From Clostridiales bacterium (GTDB lineage: Bacteria > Bacillota > Clostridia > Oscillospirales > Butyricicoccaceae), in NCBI GenBank assembly GCA_019421385.1, contig JAHZFK010000013.1:1-49549 (forward strand): a DNA stretch of 49,549 nucleotides, read 5' to 3'. Below the pieces are notes generated by a model. The model searched no databases and was not told the origin of the DNA. It saw only the letters and a program-made list of their open reading frames with translations. Positions 23,785 to 32,910 of this stretch are shown one piece after another; position 1 is the first letter of the stretch, and every line of letters begins with the position of its first letter. The translations under genes were made by a program, and so were the position numbers.

Positions 23785-25884
23785 ATGGATTTTTCCCAAT
23801 TCAAAATAAAATACGGCTTGCATTTGGATGCGCAGCAGGAAACGGCGGTGCAGACGGTGGATGGGCCGGTACTGCTGCTGGCAGTGCCGGGCAGCGGCAA
23901 GACCACCGTGCTGGTGACTCGGCTAGGCTATATGTGCTGTGTGCGGGAGGTTCCGCCGGAGCGCATTCTCACGATGACCTATACCGTAGCGGCGGCGCGG
24001 GATATGCAGGCACGGTACGCTGCTTTTTTCGGGGAGGAAGAAGCGCAGCGTCTGGAATTTCGCACCATCAACGGCGTGTGCAGCCGGATCATTCGCTATT
24101 ACGAGCGTACATTTGGCCGCACGGCGTTTCGCATGCTGGAGGACGGCGCGCAGAAAAGCGCGCTGATCGGTGAGCTGTATCGGATGCAGAGCAAAGAGTT
24201 TGCCACGGAAAGTATGATAAAAGCCCTCCAGACTGCGCTGACCTACGCCAAAAACCAGATGCTCAAGGGCGAGGCATTGGCTGCGATCGAGGTGGAAGGG
24301 GTCGACTTTGTCGCGTTTTTTGCGGCTTATGACAAAGCGCTGCGCGAACGGCAGCTGATGGATTATGACGACCAGATGGTCTATGCGCTGCGCATTTTGC
24401 GCCAATATCCTGCCATTCTGCGTGACTTTCAGGCGCGTTACCGGTATTTCTGCGTGGATGAAGCGCAGGACACCTCCAAAATCCAGCATACCATCATCCG
24501 GTTGCTGGCGGGACAGAGCGGCAACTTATTCATGGTCGGTGACGAAGATCAGAGTATTTACGGTTTCCGGGCGGCTTATCCGCAGGCACTGACCGAGTTT
24601 GATGCTGTTTATCCGAGCGCCAAGGTGCTGTATATGGAGCAGAATTACCGCTCCACTCGGCAAATCGTCGCAGCAGCAGATCGGTTCATTCAGAAAAATC
24701 AAAACCGCCATCCCAAGCATATGAAAGCCACACAGGGCAATGGTTCGGCTGTGCGGGAATGCTCGGTCTATGATCGACAGGCACAGTATGCTTATCTCTG
24801 TAAGCTGGCGGAGAACTGCACTGTAGAGACTGCCGTTTTGTATCGGGACAATGACAGCGCGCTGCCGCTGATCGACCGGATGGACCGCGCGGGCATTCCG
24901 TATTGCTGCCGACAGGTGGAAAGTCTGTTTTTCACGGGGCGCGTGGTGCGCGATATCACCGATATCATCCGTTTCGCACAGAATCCCTATGATGGGGAGC
25001 TGTTTTTGAGCCTGTACTACAAGCTGGGGGCAGGCATCAGCAAGGTCGTGGCACAGGTCGCGGCCGATCGCGCCGAAGCAGAAGGGGAGACCATTCTGTC
25101 GTATATCGCCGCCAGTTCCGCAGCGTCCCCATGGACGCAGAAGCAATGCAAAGCGTTGCAGACACATCTGAATAATTTGCTGCGTGAGCGCGCAGACAAG
25201 GCAGTTTACCGCATCGTAAACTTTATGGGCTATGGGGATTACCTGAAGGAGCGCGGCGGCGATCTGACCAAGGCGGACATTTTGGAAGCGGTGGGGGCGC
25301 AGGAGCCGACGCCGGAACGGCTGCTCGACCGATTGGAAGAGCTGCGCGAGGTGGTGCAGCGGGGCGGCACGGACGCAGACTGTCCCTTTGTGCTCTCCAC
25401 CATCCATTCCAGCAAGGGACTGGAGTACGAACGGGTGATCCTGATGGATGTTGCGGATGGGCTGCTGCCCAAGACGCTGCCCGGAGCAAATGCGGAACAG
25501 GAGGAGCTTGACGCTTACGAAGAAGAGCGGCGGCTGTTTTATGTGGGGCTGACGCGTGCAAAGCGGGAGCTGAGTATCATCACATTCCGCAAGATGGGCT
25601 TGGAGTCTGCGTTTGCGCGGGAGATATTCCCGCTGTCAACCGGCGAACCGACACAATCGACAGCAGTCAAAAAGCCTGCCGTCCGGCAGGAACCGGATGC
25701 TGCCCGCATTGCGGCGCTGGCAAAGGACTATATTCCCGGCATCCGCTTGATGCATCAGGCATTCGGGCCGGGCACACTGGTCAGCCGCAGCGGGGATATC
25801 GGCGTGATCGCTTTTGACAGTGGCGAGACGAAAAAGATCGCGGTTTCGGTGGCGCTTCGGGTTGGGCAGCTGAGTCGGGTGTGA
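23785..25884 (+). CDS. UvrD/PcrA-family ATP-dependent DNA helicase
   Basis: This superfamily 1A helicase translocates 3' to 5' on single-stranded DNA. The 699-residue protein has motif I VPGSGKTT (34-41), motif II DEAQD (225-229), motif III GDEDQSIYGFRAA, and the C-terminal motifs STIHSSKGLEYERVIL and RLFYVGLTRAKREL. A short C-terminal domain (FGPGTLVSRSGDIGVIAF) resembles the Tudor-like tail by which PcrA contacts RNA polymerase. It is slightly shorter than PcrA or UvrD (about 720-740). The ATG at 23785 follows GGAG and lies one base past the yaaA stop. The substrate pathway (repair, replication restart, or conflict resolution) cannot be told from sequence. Confidence 0.9.
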   Translation: MDFSQFKIKYGLHLDAQQETAVQTVDGPVLLLAVPGSGKTTVLVTRLGYMCCVREVPPERILTMTYTVAAARDMQARYAAFFGEEEAQRLEFRTINGVCSRIIRYYERTFGRTAFRMLEDGAQKSALIGELYRMQSKEFATESMIKALQTALTYAKNQMLKGEALAAIEVEGVDFVAFFAAYDKALRERQLMDYDDQMVYALRILRQYPAILRDFQARYRYFCVDEAQDTSKIQHTIIRLLAGQSGNLFMVGDEDQSIYGFRAAYPQALTEFDAVYPSAKVLYMEQNYRSTRQIVAAADRFIQKNQNRHPKHMKATQGNGSAVRECSVYDRQAQYAYLCKLAENCTVETAVLYRDNDSALPLIDRMDRAGIPYCCRQVESLFFTGRVVRDITDIIRFAQNPYDGELFLSLYYKLGAGISKVVAQVAADRAEAEGETILSYIAASSAASPWTQKQCKALQTHLNNLLRERADKAVYRIVNFMGYGDYLKERGGDLTKADILEAVGAQEPTPERLLDRLEELREVVQRGGTDADCPFVLSTIHSSKGLEYERVILMDVADGLLPKTLPGANAEQEELDAYEEERRLFYVGLTRAKRELSIITFRKMGLESAFAREIFPLSTGEPTQSTAVKKPAVRQEPDAARIAALAKDYIPGIRLMHQAFGPGTLVSRSGDIGVIAFDSGETKKIAVSVALRVGQLSRV

Positions 25885-26306
25885 AGCTGGACAGGTCTCA
25901 CAAGCACAAAGGAATACCGAAAAAGGGAAAAATGCAGAGATTATGTCCACTGATACAATTTTAATAACTGTCTTGCAAATGGGAAACAGCTATGATAAAC
26001 TTAATTGGTCGTAGCATTGGATTCAATTGGAAAAAGCATCGTCCAGTCTGCAAAGTGTGAAGATCACAGGGGCAGACGGCTTTGGCCGTCCGCATTGCAA
26101 GCGATGACGGCGCGTATGAAAATTGGGTGAAAGGGTTTCAAGATGTGTGGGGATATCAAATTGCTGCCGGGGAACAAGGGCATTTTTGATGCTTGGTCCG
26201 GTTTTCCCGCGATGAAGCCGCTCAGCACGAAGCTTTAAAACGCTTGACAAAGCCTGGACGGTGCGTTCAGGCTTTTGGCATTTCAAATAAAAGGGAAGGA
26301 ACCAAA
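25885..26306 (+). promoter_or_regulatory. Gene-free 420-base leader before trkH
   Basis: No recognised gene lies here. Contents are a TTGCAA/TATGAT pair with too short a spacer near 25973-25996, and a GC-rich hairpin around 26081-26094 (ACGGC, TTTG, GCCGT). A 31-codon open frame runs at 26143-26238 behind an AAAGGG. A terminator-like hairpin follows, AAAGCCTG (26249-26256) with CAGGCTTT (26268-26275) plus one T, just before the trkH ribosome binding site. The order small ORF, hairpin, gene would suit attenuation or a riboswitch, but I match it to no known class. Confidence 0.35.
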
Positions 26307-27683
26307 ATGAACCGCGTGAGATATTTGGGGCGGCGAAAAGGCCGCCGTCCTGCCATGCATGCCGCGATGGTAGTCGCATTGGGCTTTCTAATCATTATTC
26401 TAACCGGCGCGGTGCTGCTGACACTGCCTGTGTCCGCCCGGAGCGGCGAGCCGACGGATTTTCTGGATGCCTTGTTTACCGCCACTTCTGCCACCTGTGT
26501 GACCGGGCTGGTCACGGTCGGCACGGCGACACACTGGTCGGGCTTCGGGCAGGCCGTGATCCTGCTGCTCATCCAGATCGGCGGCTTGGGTTTTATGTCG
26601 TTGGCGTCGATCGCATCCTTTCTCACCCGCCGCACCATCACGCTGCGTGAGCGAATGGTGATGAGCGCGGGACTGAATTTAACGGAAAACGCCGGCATCG
26701 TCCGACTGACTCGGCGTGTGTTAGTGGGCACACTGGCATTTGAAGGTGCGGGCGCGGTGCTGCTCGCGACGCGGTTTGTGCCGCGCGTAGGTCTGTGGCA
26801 GGGCATCAAAATGGGTGTGTTCCATTCGATATCCGCTTTTTGCAACGCGGGCTTTGATTTGATCGGTACGCCGGACAATCCGTTTGCATCGCTGACGGGG
26901 TATGCGGATGATGTGCTGGTCAACCTGACGATCATGGCGCTGATCGTGATCGGCGGTCTGGGCTTTTTCGTTTGGGGCGATATTTGGGATAAACGCCGCT
27001 TCCGTCGTTTGCGTCTGCACACCAAGCTGGTGCTGATTACGACTGCGCTGCTGCTCTGCACGGGTTTTGCGCTTACGCTGCTTTTTGAGTGGGGCAATCC
27101 GCAGACGCTTGGGGAGATGCCTGTGCAGGATAAACTGCTTGCGGCTGCCTTTCAATCGGTTACGCTGCGCACCGCGGGCTTCAATACCATCGATCAGGCG
27201 GCGCTCACCGGCCCGTCACAGGCGGTTGCCTGTCTGCTCATGATGATCGGCGGCTCGCCCGGTTCGACGGCGGGCGGTATCAAAACCGTGACGGCGGCGG
27301 TGCTGGTGCTCAGTGCGATTTCCGCGCTGCGCGGCCGCACGACGGTGTCGGCCTTTGGCAGAACGATCGTTTCGCGCAGCATCATGAATGCGGTCACGAT
27401 GATGATCGTGGGCGGTACGCTCAGTCTGACGGGCGCGTGCGTGATTTCTTATGTGGAGGGCGCACCATTCGGTATGTGTCTGTTTGAAGCGGTATCGGCG
27501 TTTGCAACGGTGGGTCTTTCTATGGGACTGACACCGACGCTCAGCGCGGTGTCCCGCCTGATTTTGATTTTGCTGATGTATTTGGGACGTGTTGGCGTGC
27601 TGACATTGGGAGTTGCGGTGCTCATGCGGCATCGGGAACCGCCCAAAATGCAGTACCCGGCTGGAGATGTTATGGTAGGATAA
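26307..27683 (+). CDS. trkH: TrkH/KtrB-family potassium uptake protein
   Basis: This is the K+-translocating membrane subunit of a Trk/Ktr system. The 458-residue protein has about ten hydrophobic segments built from four repeated membrane-pore-membrane units. The four pore loops with their selectivity-filter glycines are visible as SATCVTGL, AFCNAGFD, LRTAGFN and AFATVGLS. GGSPGSTAGGIKT follows the third pore loop, as in KtrB. I chose the ATG at 26307 because AAGGGAAGGA lies 6 bases upstream; a longer in-frame start at 26193 would add an unrelated tail. The regulatory subunit gene follows 66 bases later, so the two form a unit. Confidence 0.95.
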   Translation: MNRVRYLGRRKGRRPAMHAAMVVALGFLIIILTGAVLLTLPVSARSGEPTDFLDALFTATSATCVTGLVTVGTATHWSGFGQAVILLLIQIGGLGFMSLASIASFLTRRTITLRERMVMSAGLNLTENAGIVRLTRRVLVGTLAFEGAGAVLLATRFVPRVGLWQGIKMGVFHSISAFCNAGFDLIGTPDNPFASLTGYADDVLVNLTIMALIVIGGLGFFVWGDIWDKRRFRRLRLHTKLVLITTALLLCTGFALTLLFEWGNPQTLGEMPVQDKLLAAAFQSVTLRTAGFNTIDQAALTGPSQAVACLLMMIGGSPGSTAGGIKTVTAAVLVLSAISALRGRTTVSAFGRTIVSRSIMNAVTMMIVGGTLSLTGACVISYVEGAPFGMCLFEAVSAFATVGLSMGLTPTLSAVSRLILILLMYLGRVGVLTLGVAVLMRHREPPKMQYPAGDVMVG

Positions 27684-27749
27684 ACGGTTTTGCGCTGTGC
27701 TCGCAGACGGGTGCGGCGGCTACGGAATCAATCAAAGGAGATTTGAATC

Positions 27750-28406
27750 ATGCGATCCTTTTTGGTAATTGGTCTGGGTCGGTTTGGCTCGGCTTTGGCG
27801 CGGGAACTGGCCTCGCTGGGGCAAGAGGTGCTTGCGTTGGACGAGGATGAGGAAAATGTGCAGCACATCGCGGATGATGTGACGCAGGCGATTCGCGGCG
27901 ACGCACAGGACGAGGCTGTGCTGCGCTCGGTCGGTGCGCGCAATTTTGACTGCTGCATCGTTGCTGTGGGTACGGATATGGAAGCGAGTATCCTGATTAC
28001 GGTAATGCTCAAGGAACTGGGCGCGAAATATGTGGTGGCCAAGGCGCAAAGTCCGGTGCATGCCCGTGTGCTCGAGCGCGTGGGCGCGGATCGCGTGGTT
28101 CTGCCGGAAAGTGAAATGGGGCAGCGACTGGCGCAGCGGCTGGTGCGCACCAATGTAGTCGATTACATTGGCGTATCGGAAGATTTTTCTATTTTGGAGA
28201 TCCATCCGCCCAAGAGCTGGATCGGTCGCTCGCTTGGGCAGCTGGGCGTACGCGCGCATTACCAGGTGAACGTACTGGCGATCCGTCACGGCGAGGGCGG
28301 AAATGTGGACGTTACACCACAAGCTAATCAAGTGATCGGGGCGGATGACCTGCTGATCGTGATCGGTACAAACGAAAACGTGGATAAGCTGGTGGAGCTG
28401 CATTGA
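27750..28406 (+). CDS. trkA: TrkA/KtrA-family potassium uptake regulatory protein
   Basis: This cytoplasmic RCK protein forms a ring on the TrkH dimer and gates it in response to bound nucleotides. The 218-residue protein has an N-terminal Rossmann domain with GLGRFGSALARE and the acidic residues of the second strand end (LALDEDEENV). A C-terminal TrkA_C domain (about 135-218) follows, which in KtrA proteins binds c-di-AMP. This is the single-RCK KtrA size, not the double-length E. coli TrkA. CAAAGGAG precedes the ATG. Its stop codon overlaps the TTG start of the next gene. Confidence 0.95.
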   Translation: MRSFLVIGLGRFGSALARELASLGQEVLALDEDEENVQHIADDVTQAIRGDAQDEAVLRSVGARNFDCCIVAVGTDMEASILITVMLKELGAKYVVAKAQSPVHARVLERVGADRVVLPESEMGQRLAQRLVRTNVVDYIGVSEDFSILEIHPPKSWIGRSLGQLGVRAHYQVNVLAIRHGEGGNVDVTPQANQVIGADDLLIVIGTNENVDKLVELH

Positions 28407-29182
28407 TAACGATTGAAAGCCGTCAGAACAGTGCGCTGCGGCATCTGGCGCGGCTGGGACGGGAGCGGAAATACCGCCGCAGCACGGAGGAAATGCTGTG
28501 CGAGGGCGAGAAGATGCTCGAAGAAGCGCTGCGTTCGGGCGCGCAGCCCGGCGTGCTGCTGGTGCGCGAGCGGGCAAAGGACAGCCTGCCGGACGGACTG
28601 CTGGAACGCGCCGCGCAAGCGGGCGCCGCGTTGTACTCCGCGCCGGACGCGCTGTTTGAGCTTGCCAGCGATGTAGAAACGCCGCAAAACGTGATTTTTT
28701 CCTGCAAGCAGCCGCGCTGGACGGCGGATGCACTGGACGGCAAAGCACAGGTGTTATTGCTGGACGGTCTGCAGGACCCGGGCAACCTTGGCACGATTTT
28801 ACGCACCGCAGAAGCGTTTGCGCTTGGCGCCGTTGTATTGTGCGAGGGCTGCGCCGATCCGTTTTCTCCCAAGGTCGTGCGTTCAACTATGGGGGCGGTG
28901 TTCCGCTTGCCGTGTGTGCGGCTGCCGCTGCAAGAGGCTGTCGAAAGACTACATGCGCAGGGTCTACCGGTTTATGCAACTGCGCTGCACGCGGACAGCG
29001 TGCCGCTGGGCACGGTGCCGCTGAATCGTGCGGCGGTCATTATCGGCAGCGAAGGCCGCGGCGTGACGCCGCAGGCAATTGAAATGAGCGATCAGCGCGT
29101 CATAATCCCGATGCATGGGCGCGCGGAATCGCTCAACGCGGGTGTCGCTGCGGCGATTGTGATTTATGAAATGACAAAATGA
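28403..29182 (+). CDS. TrmH/SpoU-family RNA 2'-O-methyltransferase
   Basis: The 259-residue SPOUT enzyme should methylate a ribose 2'-OH in tRNA or rRNA; the target is not evident. The N-terminal substrate-binding part begins ITIESRQNSALRHLARLG. The catalytic knot carries DGLQDPGNLGTILRTAEAF, IIGSEGRGVTPQ and IPMHGRAESLNAGVAAAI, the three SpoU motifs. The start is a TTG overlapping the trkA stop (TTGA), with GGAG 5 bases upstream, so translation is probably coupled to the potassium genes although the functions seem unrelated. It belongs to a subgroup different from RlmB at 6792. Confidence 0.9.
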   Translation: MITIESRQNSALRHLARLGRERKYRRSTEEMLCEGEKMLEEALRSGAQPGVLLVRERAKDSLPDGLLERAAQAGAALYSAPDALFELASDVETPQNVIFSCKQPRWTADALDGKAQVLLLDGLQDPGNLGTILRTAEAFALGAVVLCEGCADPFSPKVVRSTMGAVFRLPCVRLPLQEAVERLHAQGLPVYATALHADSVPLGTVPLNRAAVIIGSEGRGVTPQAIEMSDQRVIIPMHGRAESLNAGVAAAIVIYEMTK

Positions 29183-29195
29183 GGAGGCGTGCAGT

Positions 29196-30386
29196 ATGTC
29201 CTCAAGGTTGAGTTATGTGTGGCTCGCCACCCGGCGCGGTGTGAGCGCGGGGATGGCGGTGAGCCTGCTGCGCGCGTTCGGGTCGCCCGAAGCGGTCTTT
29301 GCCGCCGATCGGGAGGCGCTGACCACGGCAAAGGATTGCCCGCTGCGCAAAGTGCAGGTGGATGCGCTGTGCGACAAAAATACGGAGCAAGCGGAGCGCA
29401 TTTTGGCGCAGTGCGCAAAAGACGGCATCCAGGTCATCACATTGGGTGACAGCGCTTATCCGGATCGACTGCGCGCGATCGAAAACCCGCCGATTGTGCT
29501 GTACGTACGCGGCAAATGGCCGGACTTTGATGTGATGCCCGGTATTGCGGTTGTCGGCACGCGCGAGGCCACGCCCTATGGTCTGAAAACTGCAGAGCAC
29601 ATTGGCAGTGTGTTGGGGAAAGCCGGATTTATCACGGTCAGCGGTATGGCGCTCGGCAATGACGGCGCGGCGCACCGCGGTGCGCTGCGAGCCGGTGGAC
29701 TGACGGTCGCCGTGCTGGCTGGCGGCGTGGATGTGTGTTATCCGCCGCAGCACCGCAGCCTGATGGGCGACATTCTGCTATCCGGCGCAATCATCAGCGA
29801 ATACCCGCCCGGCACCGAGCCGCGCGGCGAGCATTATCATGCACGCAACCGCATCATCAGCGGCCTTTCGGTTGCGACGGTGATCGTGGAAGCGCCGGGA
29901 TACCGCTCCGGTGCGCTCATCACTGCGCGGGCAGCGCTCGATCAGGGACGCGACGTGTATGCGGTCCCCGGTGCATTGGATGCGCCGCAGTCGGCAGCCT
30001 GCAATGAGCTAATCGAAAAAGGCGAAGCGGCGCTACTGCGCAGCCCGGAAGCACTGGTGCGGACATACAGCGGATTGTTGCCGACGCCGCATGGCGAGTA
30101 CCATGCGCCGCGTCCTATGCGAGCCCCCAAAAAACCACAAGCAGCGCGCCCGGCGCCGCAGAAAATCGAAAAAACGATTGCATCATCATCCGGAATGCTG
30201 CCGGACAGCTTGAGCGGCGATGAGCGCCGCATCGCGGAGCTGGTGCAGCAGGGTGTAGGCACGCCGGAGGATTTGATCGAGCGCTGCGGCCTGCCCGCGC
30301 CGCGCGTGATGAGCCTGATCACCATGCTTGAGATGGATGGTATTCTGCGCCGCGAAAAGGGCAGACTGGTGTTGGGCTGTCAGTAA
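29196..30386 (+). CDS. dprA: DNA-processing protein DprA (Smf)
   Basis: DprA loads RecA onto incoming single-stranded DNA during transformation and is also kept in species not known to be competent. The 396-residue protein has an N-terminal SAM-like helical region (about 1-75), the Rossmann-like core (GIAVVGTREATPYG, SGMALGNDGAAHRGAL, AGGVDVCYPPQH, RNRIISGLS) and a C-terminal winged-helix domain (about 330-390). The usual SGxARGID motif reads SGMALGND, replacing the Arg. GAGGAGG precedes the ATG. It is followed by topA and trmFO, the dprA-topA-trmFO order known from many Firmicutes. Confidence 0.94.
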   Translation: MSSRLSYVWLATRRGVSAGMAVSLLRAFGSPEAVFAADREALTTAKDCPLRKVQVDALCDKNTEQAERILAQCAKDGIQVITLGDSAYPDRLRAIENPPIVLYVRGKWPDFDVMPGIAVVGTREATPYGLKTAEHIGSVLGKAGFITVSGMALGNDGAAHRGALRAGGLTVAVLAGGVDVCYPPQHRSLMGDILLSGAIISEYPPGTEPRGEHYHARNRIISGLSVATVIVEAPGYRSGALITARAALDQGRDVYAVPGALDAPQSAACNELIEKGEAALLRSPEALVRTYSGLLPTPHGEYHAPRPMRAPKKPQAARPAPQKIEKTIASSSGMLPDSLSGDERRIAELVQQGVGTPEDLIERCGLPAPRVMSLITMLEMDGILRREKGRLVLGCQ

Positions 30387-30429
30387 ATGAACCTCGGCTG
30401 CGTTCGGCGGCCGTTAACGGAGGAAATAT

Positions 30430-32910
30430 ATGTCGAAATTAGTCATCGTGGAGTCGCCTGCCAAGGCAAAAACCATTGGCAAGTATCTGGGGTCGGACTA
30501 TGTGGTCAAGGCCTCGATGGGGCATCTGCGCGATTTGCCGAAAAAGAAAATGAGCGTCGATATTGAGCACGATTTTAAGCCGGAATATGTGCCGATCGAG
30601 GGAAAAGATAAAATCATCAAAGAAATTCGCAGCGAAATCCGCAAGAGCGATTTCGTTTATCTCGCAACTGACCCTGACCGCGAGGGAGAAGCCATTTCGT
30701 GGCATATCAAAGAGTTGTTCAAGCTCGGGGACAAGAATTCCAAGCGCGTCACCTTCAACGAGATCACCAAGCAGGCGGTCAAGTACGGCATCGACAATCC
30801 GCGCGACATTGACATTGATCTGGTCAATGCGCAGCAGGCGCGCCGTATTCTCGACCGTATCGTGGGCTATGAGTTGTCACCCTTCCTGTGGCGCAAGGTC
30901 AAGCGTGGCCTGAGTGCGGGGCGTGTACAGAGCGTCGCGACCCGTCTGGTCGTCGACCGCGAAAATGAGATCCGCGCGTTTGTTCCCGAGGAATACTGGA
31001 CGATCGAAGCGCTGCTGCAAACCGCGGACGGCGGTCAGTTCACCGCGCGGTATTATGGTGATGCGTCGGGTAAGGTCGAACTGAAAAACGAGGAACAGGC
31101 GCAGGCGGTGGTCAGCGCTGTGACCGGCAAGCCCTTTGTTGTGGGCGATATCAAGCGCGGCAAGAAAAAACGCAGCCCCGCGCCGCCGTTTATCACCTCG
31201 ACACTCCAGCAGGAAGCCAGCCGCAAGCTCAATATGACGCCGCGCCGCACGATGAGCATTGCACAGGAGCTGTACGAAGGTATTGAACTGGGCGAGTACG
31301 GCCTGACCGGTTTGATCACCTACATGCGTACCGACTCGCTGCGTCTGGCAGATGAAGCAACGGCCGCTGCCGCGGGCTTTATCCGCGGGCGCTACGGCGA
31401 CCAGTATTATCCCGGCAAGCCGCGCGTATTTAAGACCAAGGGCAATGCGCAGGACGCGCACGAAGCCATCCGTCCGTCGGACGTGAAGCTGCTGCCGGAT
31501 GAGATTCGCCAGTACCTCACGCCTGACCAGTATAAGCTTTATAAATTGATTTGGTCGCGTTTTGTTGCTTGCCAGATGGCGGACGCGCTGCTGGACACGG
31601 TTTCGGCGGATATCGTGTGTGAGGGACAGGTGTTCCGCGCGTCTGGGCATACCGTTGCATTCCCGGGCTTCACTGCCGTTTACGAGGAAGGCACGGATGA
31701 TGAAAAGAAGGGCGACGCCGGCAAGCCGCTGCCGCGCTTCGATCAGGGCGATAAGCTGGCGGTCGAAAAGCTCGACCCGGCGCAGCATTTCACCCAGCCG
31801 CCCGCGCGTTACACCGAGGCATCGCTCATCCGTGCGATGGAGGAGCGCGGCATCGGCCGTCCGTCGACTTATGCGCCGACCATTTCGACCATTCTGGATC
31901 GCGATTATGTGACCAAGGAAAACCGCGCGCTGCGTCCGACGCCGCTGGGCGAGGGTGTGACCGGCCTGCTGGTTGACGAGTTCAAGTCGGTCGCGGACTA
32001 TGAGTTCACCGCCAACATGGAGGAACAGCTCGACGAGGTAGAAGCGGGCAAGCTGGACTATATCCAGCTGCTGCACACCTTCTATGACGGCTTTGAAAAA
32101 GCGCTGGGACAGGCGGAAATCGACCTTGAGGGCAAACGCATCAAAATTCAGGACGAGGTCACGGACGTGATTTGTGACAAGTGCGGTCGCAACATGGTCA
32201 TCAAGTCCGGTCGCTTCGGCAAGTTCCTCGCTTGCCCGGGCTTCCCAGAATGCACCAACACCAAGCCGATCACCGAGGATACCGGCGCAGCCTGTCCGGC
32301 ATGCGGCGCGAAAGTGGTCAAAAAGAAGTCTGCGCGCGGCTATGTGTATTACAGCTGCGACACCTATCCGACCTGTCAGTTTATGACGTGGGATAAGCCG
32401 CTTAAGACCAAGTGCCCGCAGTGCGATTCCTCGCTGTTCCGTCATACCGATCGCGACTCCAAGGAGGTCACGGATGTGTGTCTGCGCGAGGGCTGCGGCT
32501 ACAAGGAACTGGTCAAGGAGGGCTTGTCACCTGAAGAGACCGAGAAGAACCGCCAGCGCCGTGAGGCGCGCGCTGCCAAGGCGGCTGAACGCGCGGCGGC
32601 CAAGGCTGCGGCGGAGGCCGCGGGCGAAACCGAGGAGAAGCCCAAAAAGGTAACGAAAAAGGCTACAACCACCAAAAAGACGGCGGCAAAGAAGTCTGCT
32701 GCCAAAAAACAGGTGCCGTGGATGACCAAGACCACCAACCGCTTCAAGAAGCTCAAGGATGAGGATGTGCAGGCGCTGACCAAAACGCAGCAGGCACAGT
32801 ATGCCAAGGCGCTGGAGAAGTATGAGGCTGAAAAGGCAGCGGAGAAGGCGGCAAAGGCGAAAAAGCCGGCCCGCAAGAGCGCGAAAGCGAAGGAGGCCGC
32901 GGATGAATAA
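30430..32910 (+). CDS. topA: DNA topoisomerase I with basic C-terminal tail
   Basis: This type IA topoisomerase relaxes negative supercoils by transient single-strand cutting. The 826-residue protein opens with the Toprim domain (VIVESPAKAKTIGKYL with Glu8; DPDREGEA with Asp81, Asp83 and Glu85). The catalytic Tyr298 is in YMRTDSLRL. Three C-terminal zinc-ribbon repeats run from Cys582 (CDKCG, CPACG, CPQCD) to about residue 695. Residues from about 700 to the end are a Lys/Ala-rich, histone-H1-like tail, which should bind nucleic acid nonspecifically. Bacillus TopA lacks such a long tail. GGAGGA precedes the ATG. The stop codon overlaps the trmFO start by 8 bases. Confidence 0.96.
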   Translation: MSKLVIVESPAKAKTIGKYLGSDYVVKASMGHLRDLPKKKMSVDIEHDFKPEYVPIEGKDKIIKEIRSEIRKSDFVYLATDPDREGEAISWHIKELFKLGDKNSKRVTFNEITKQAVKYGIDNPRDIDIDLVNAQQARRILDRIVGYELSPFLWRKVKRGLSAGRVQSVATRLVVDRENEIRAFVPEEYWTIEALLQTADGGQFTARYYGDASGKVELKNEEQAQAVVSAVTGKPFVVGDIKRGKKKRSPAPPFITSTLQQEASRKLNMTPRRTMSIAQELYEGIELGEYGLTGLITYMRTDSLRLADEATAAAAGFIRGRYGDQYYPGKPRVFKTKGNAQDAHEAIRPSDVKLLPDEIRQYLTPDQYKLYKLIWSRFVACQMADALLDTVSADIVCEGQVFRASGHTVAFPGFTAVYEEGTDDEKKGDAGKPLPRFDQGDKLAVEKLDPAQHFTQPPARYTEASLIRAMEERGIGRPSTYAPTISTILDRDYVTKENRALRPTPLGEGVTGLLVDEFKSVADYEFTANMEEQLDEVEAGKLDYIQLLHTFYDGFEKALGQAEIDLEGKRIKIQDEVTDVICDKCGRNMVIKSGRFGKFLACPGFPECTNTKPITEDTGAACPACGAKVVKKKSARGYVYYSCDTYPTCQFMTWDKPLKTKCPQCDSSLFRHTDRDSKEVTDVCLREGCGYKELVKEGLSPEETEKNRQRREARAAKAAERAAAKAAAEAAGETEEKPKKVTKKATTTKKTAAKKSAAKKQVPWMTKTTNRFKKLKDEDVQALTKTQQAQYAKALEKYEAEKAAEKAAKAKKPARKSAKAKEAADE

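Noticed and set aside
25970..25996. TTGCAA ... TATGAT as a trkH promoter
   Set aside because: The spacer is about 12 bases, too short for sigma-A.
26023..26306. c-di-AMP (ydaO-type) riboswitch before trkH
   Set aside because: GCCGGGGAAC is present but the conserved downstream core (GUCAGCUAAC-like) is not, so only the gene context supports it.
26023..26379. Minus-strand 118-codon frame across the trkH leader
   Set aside because: It overlaps the trkH start, has no ribosome binding site and shows no recognisable domain.
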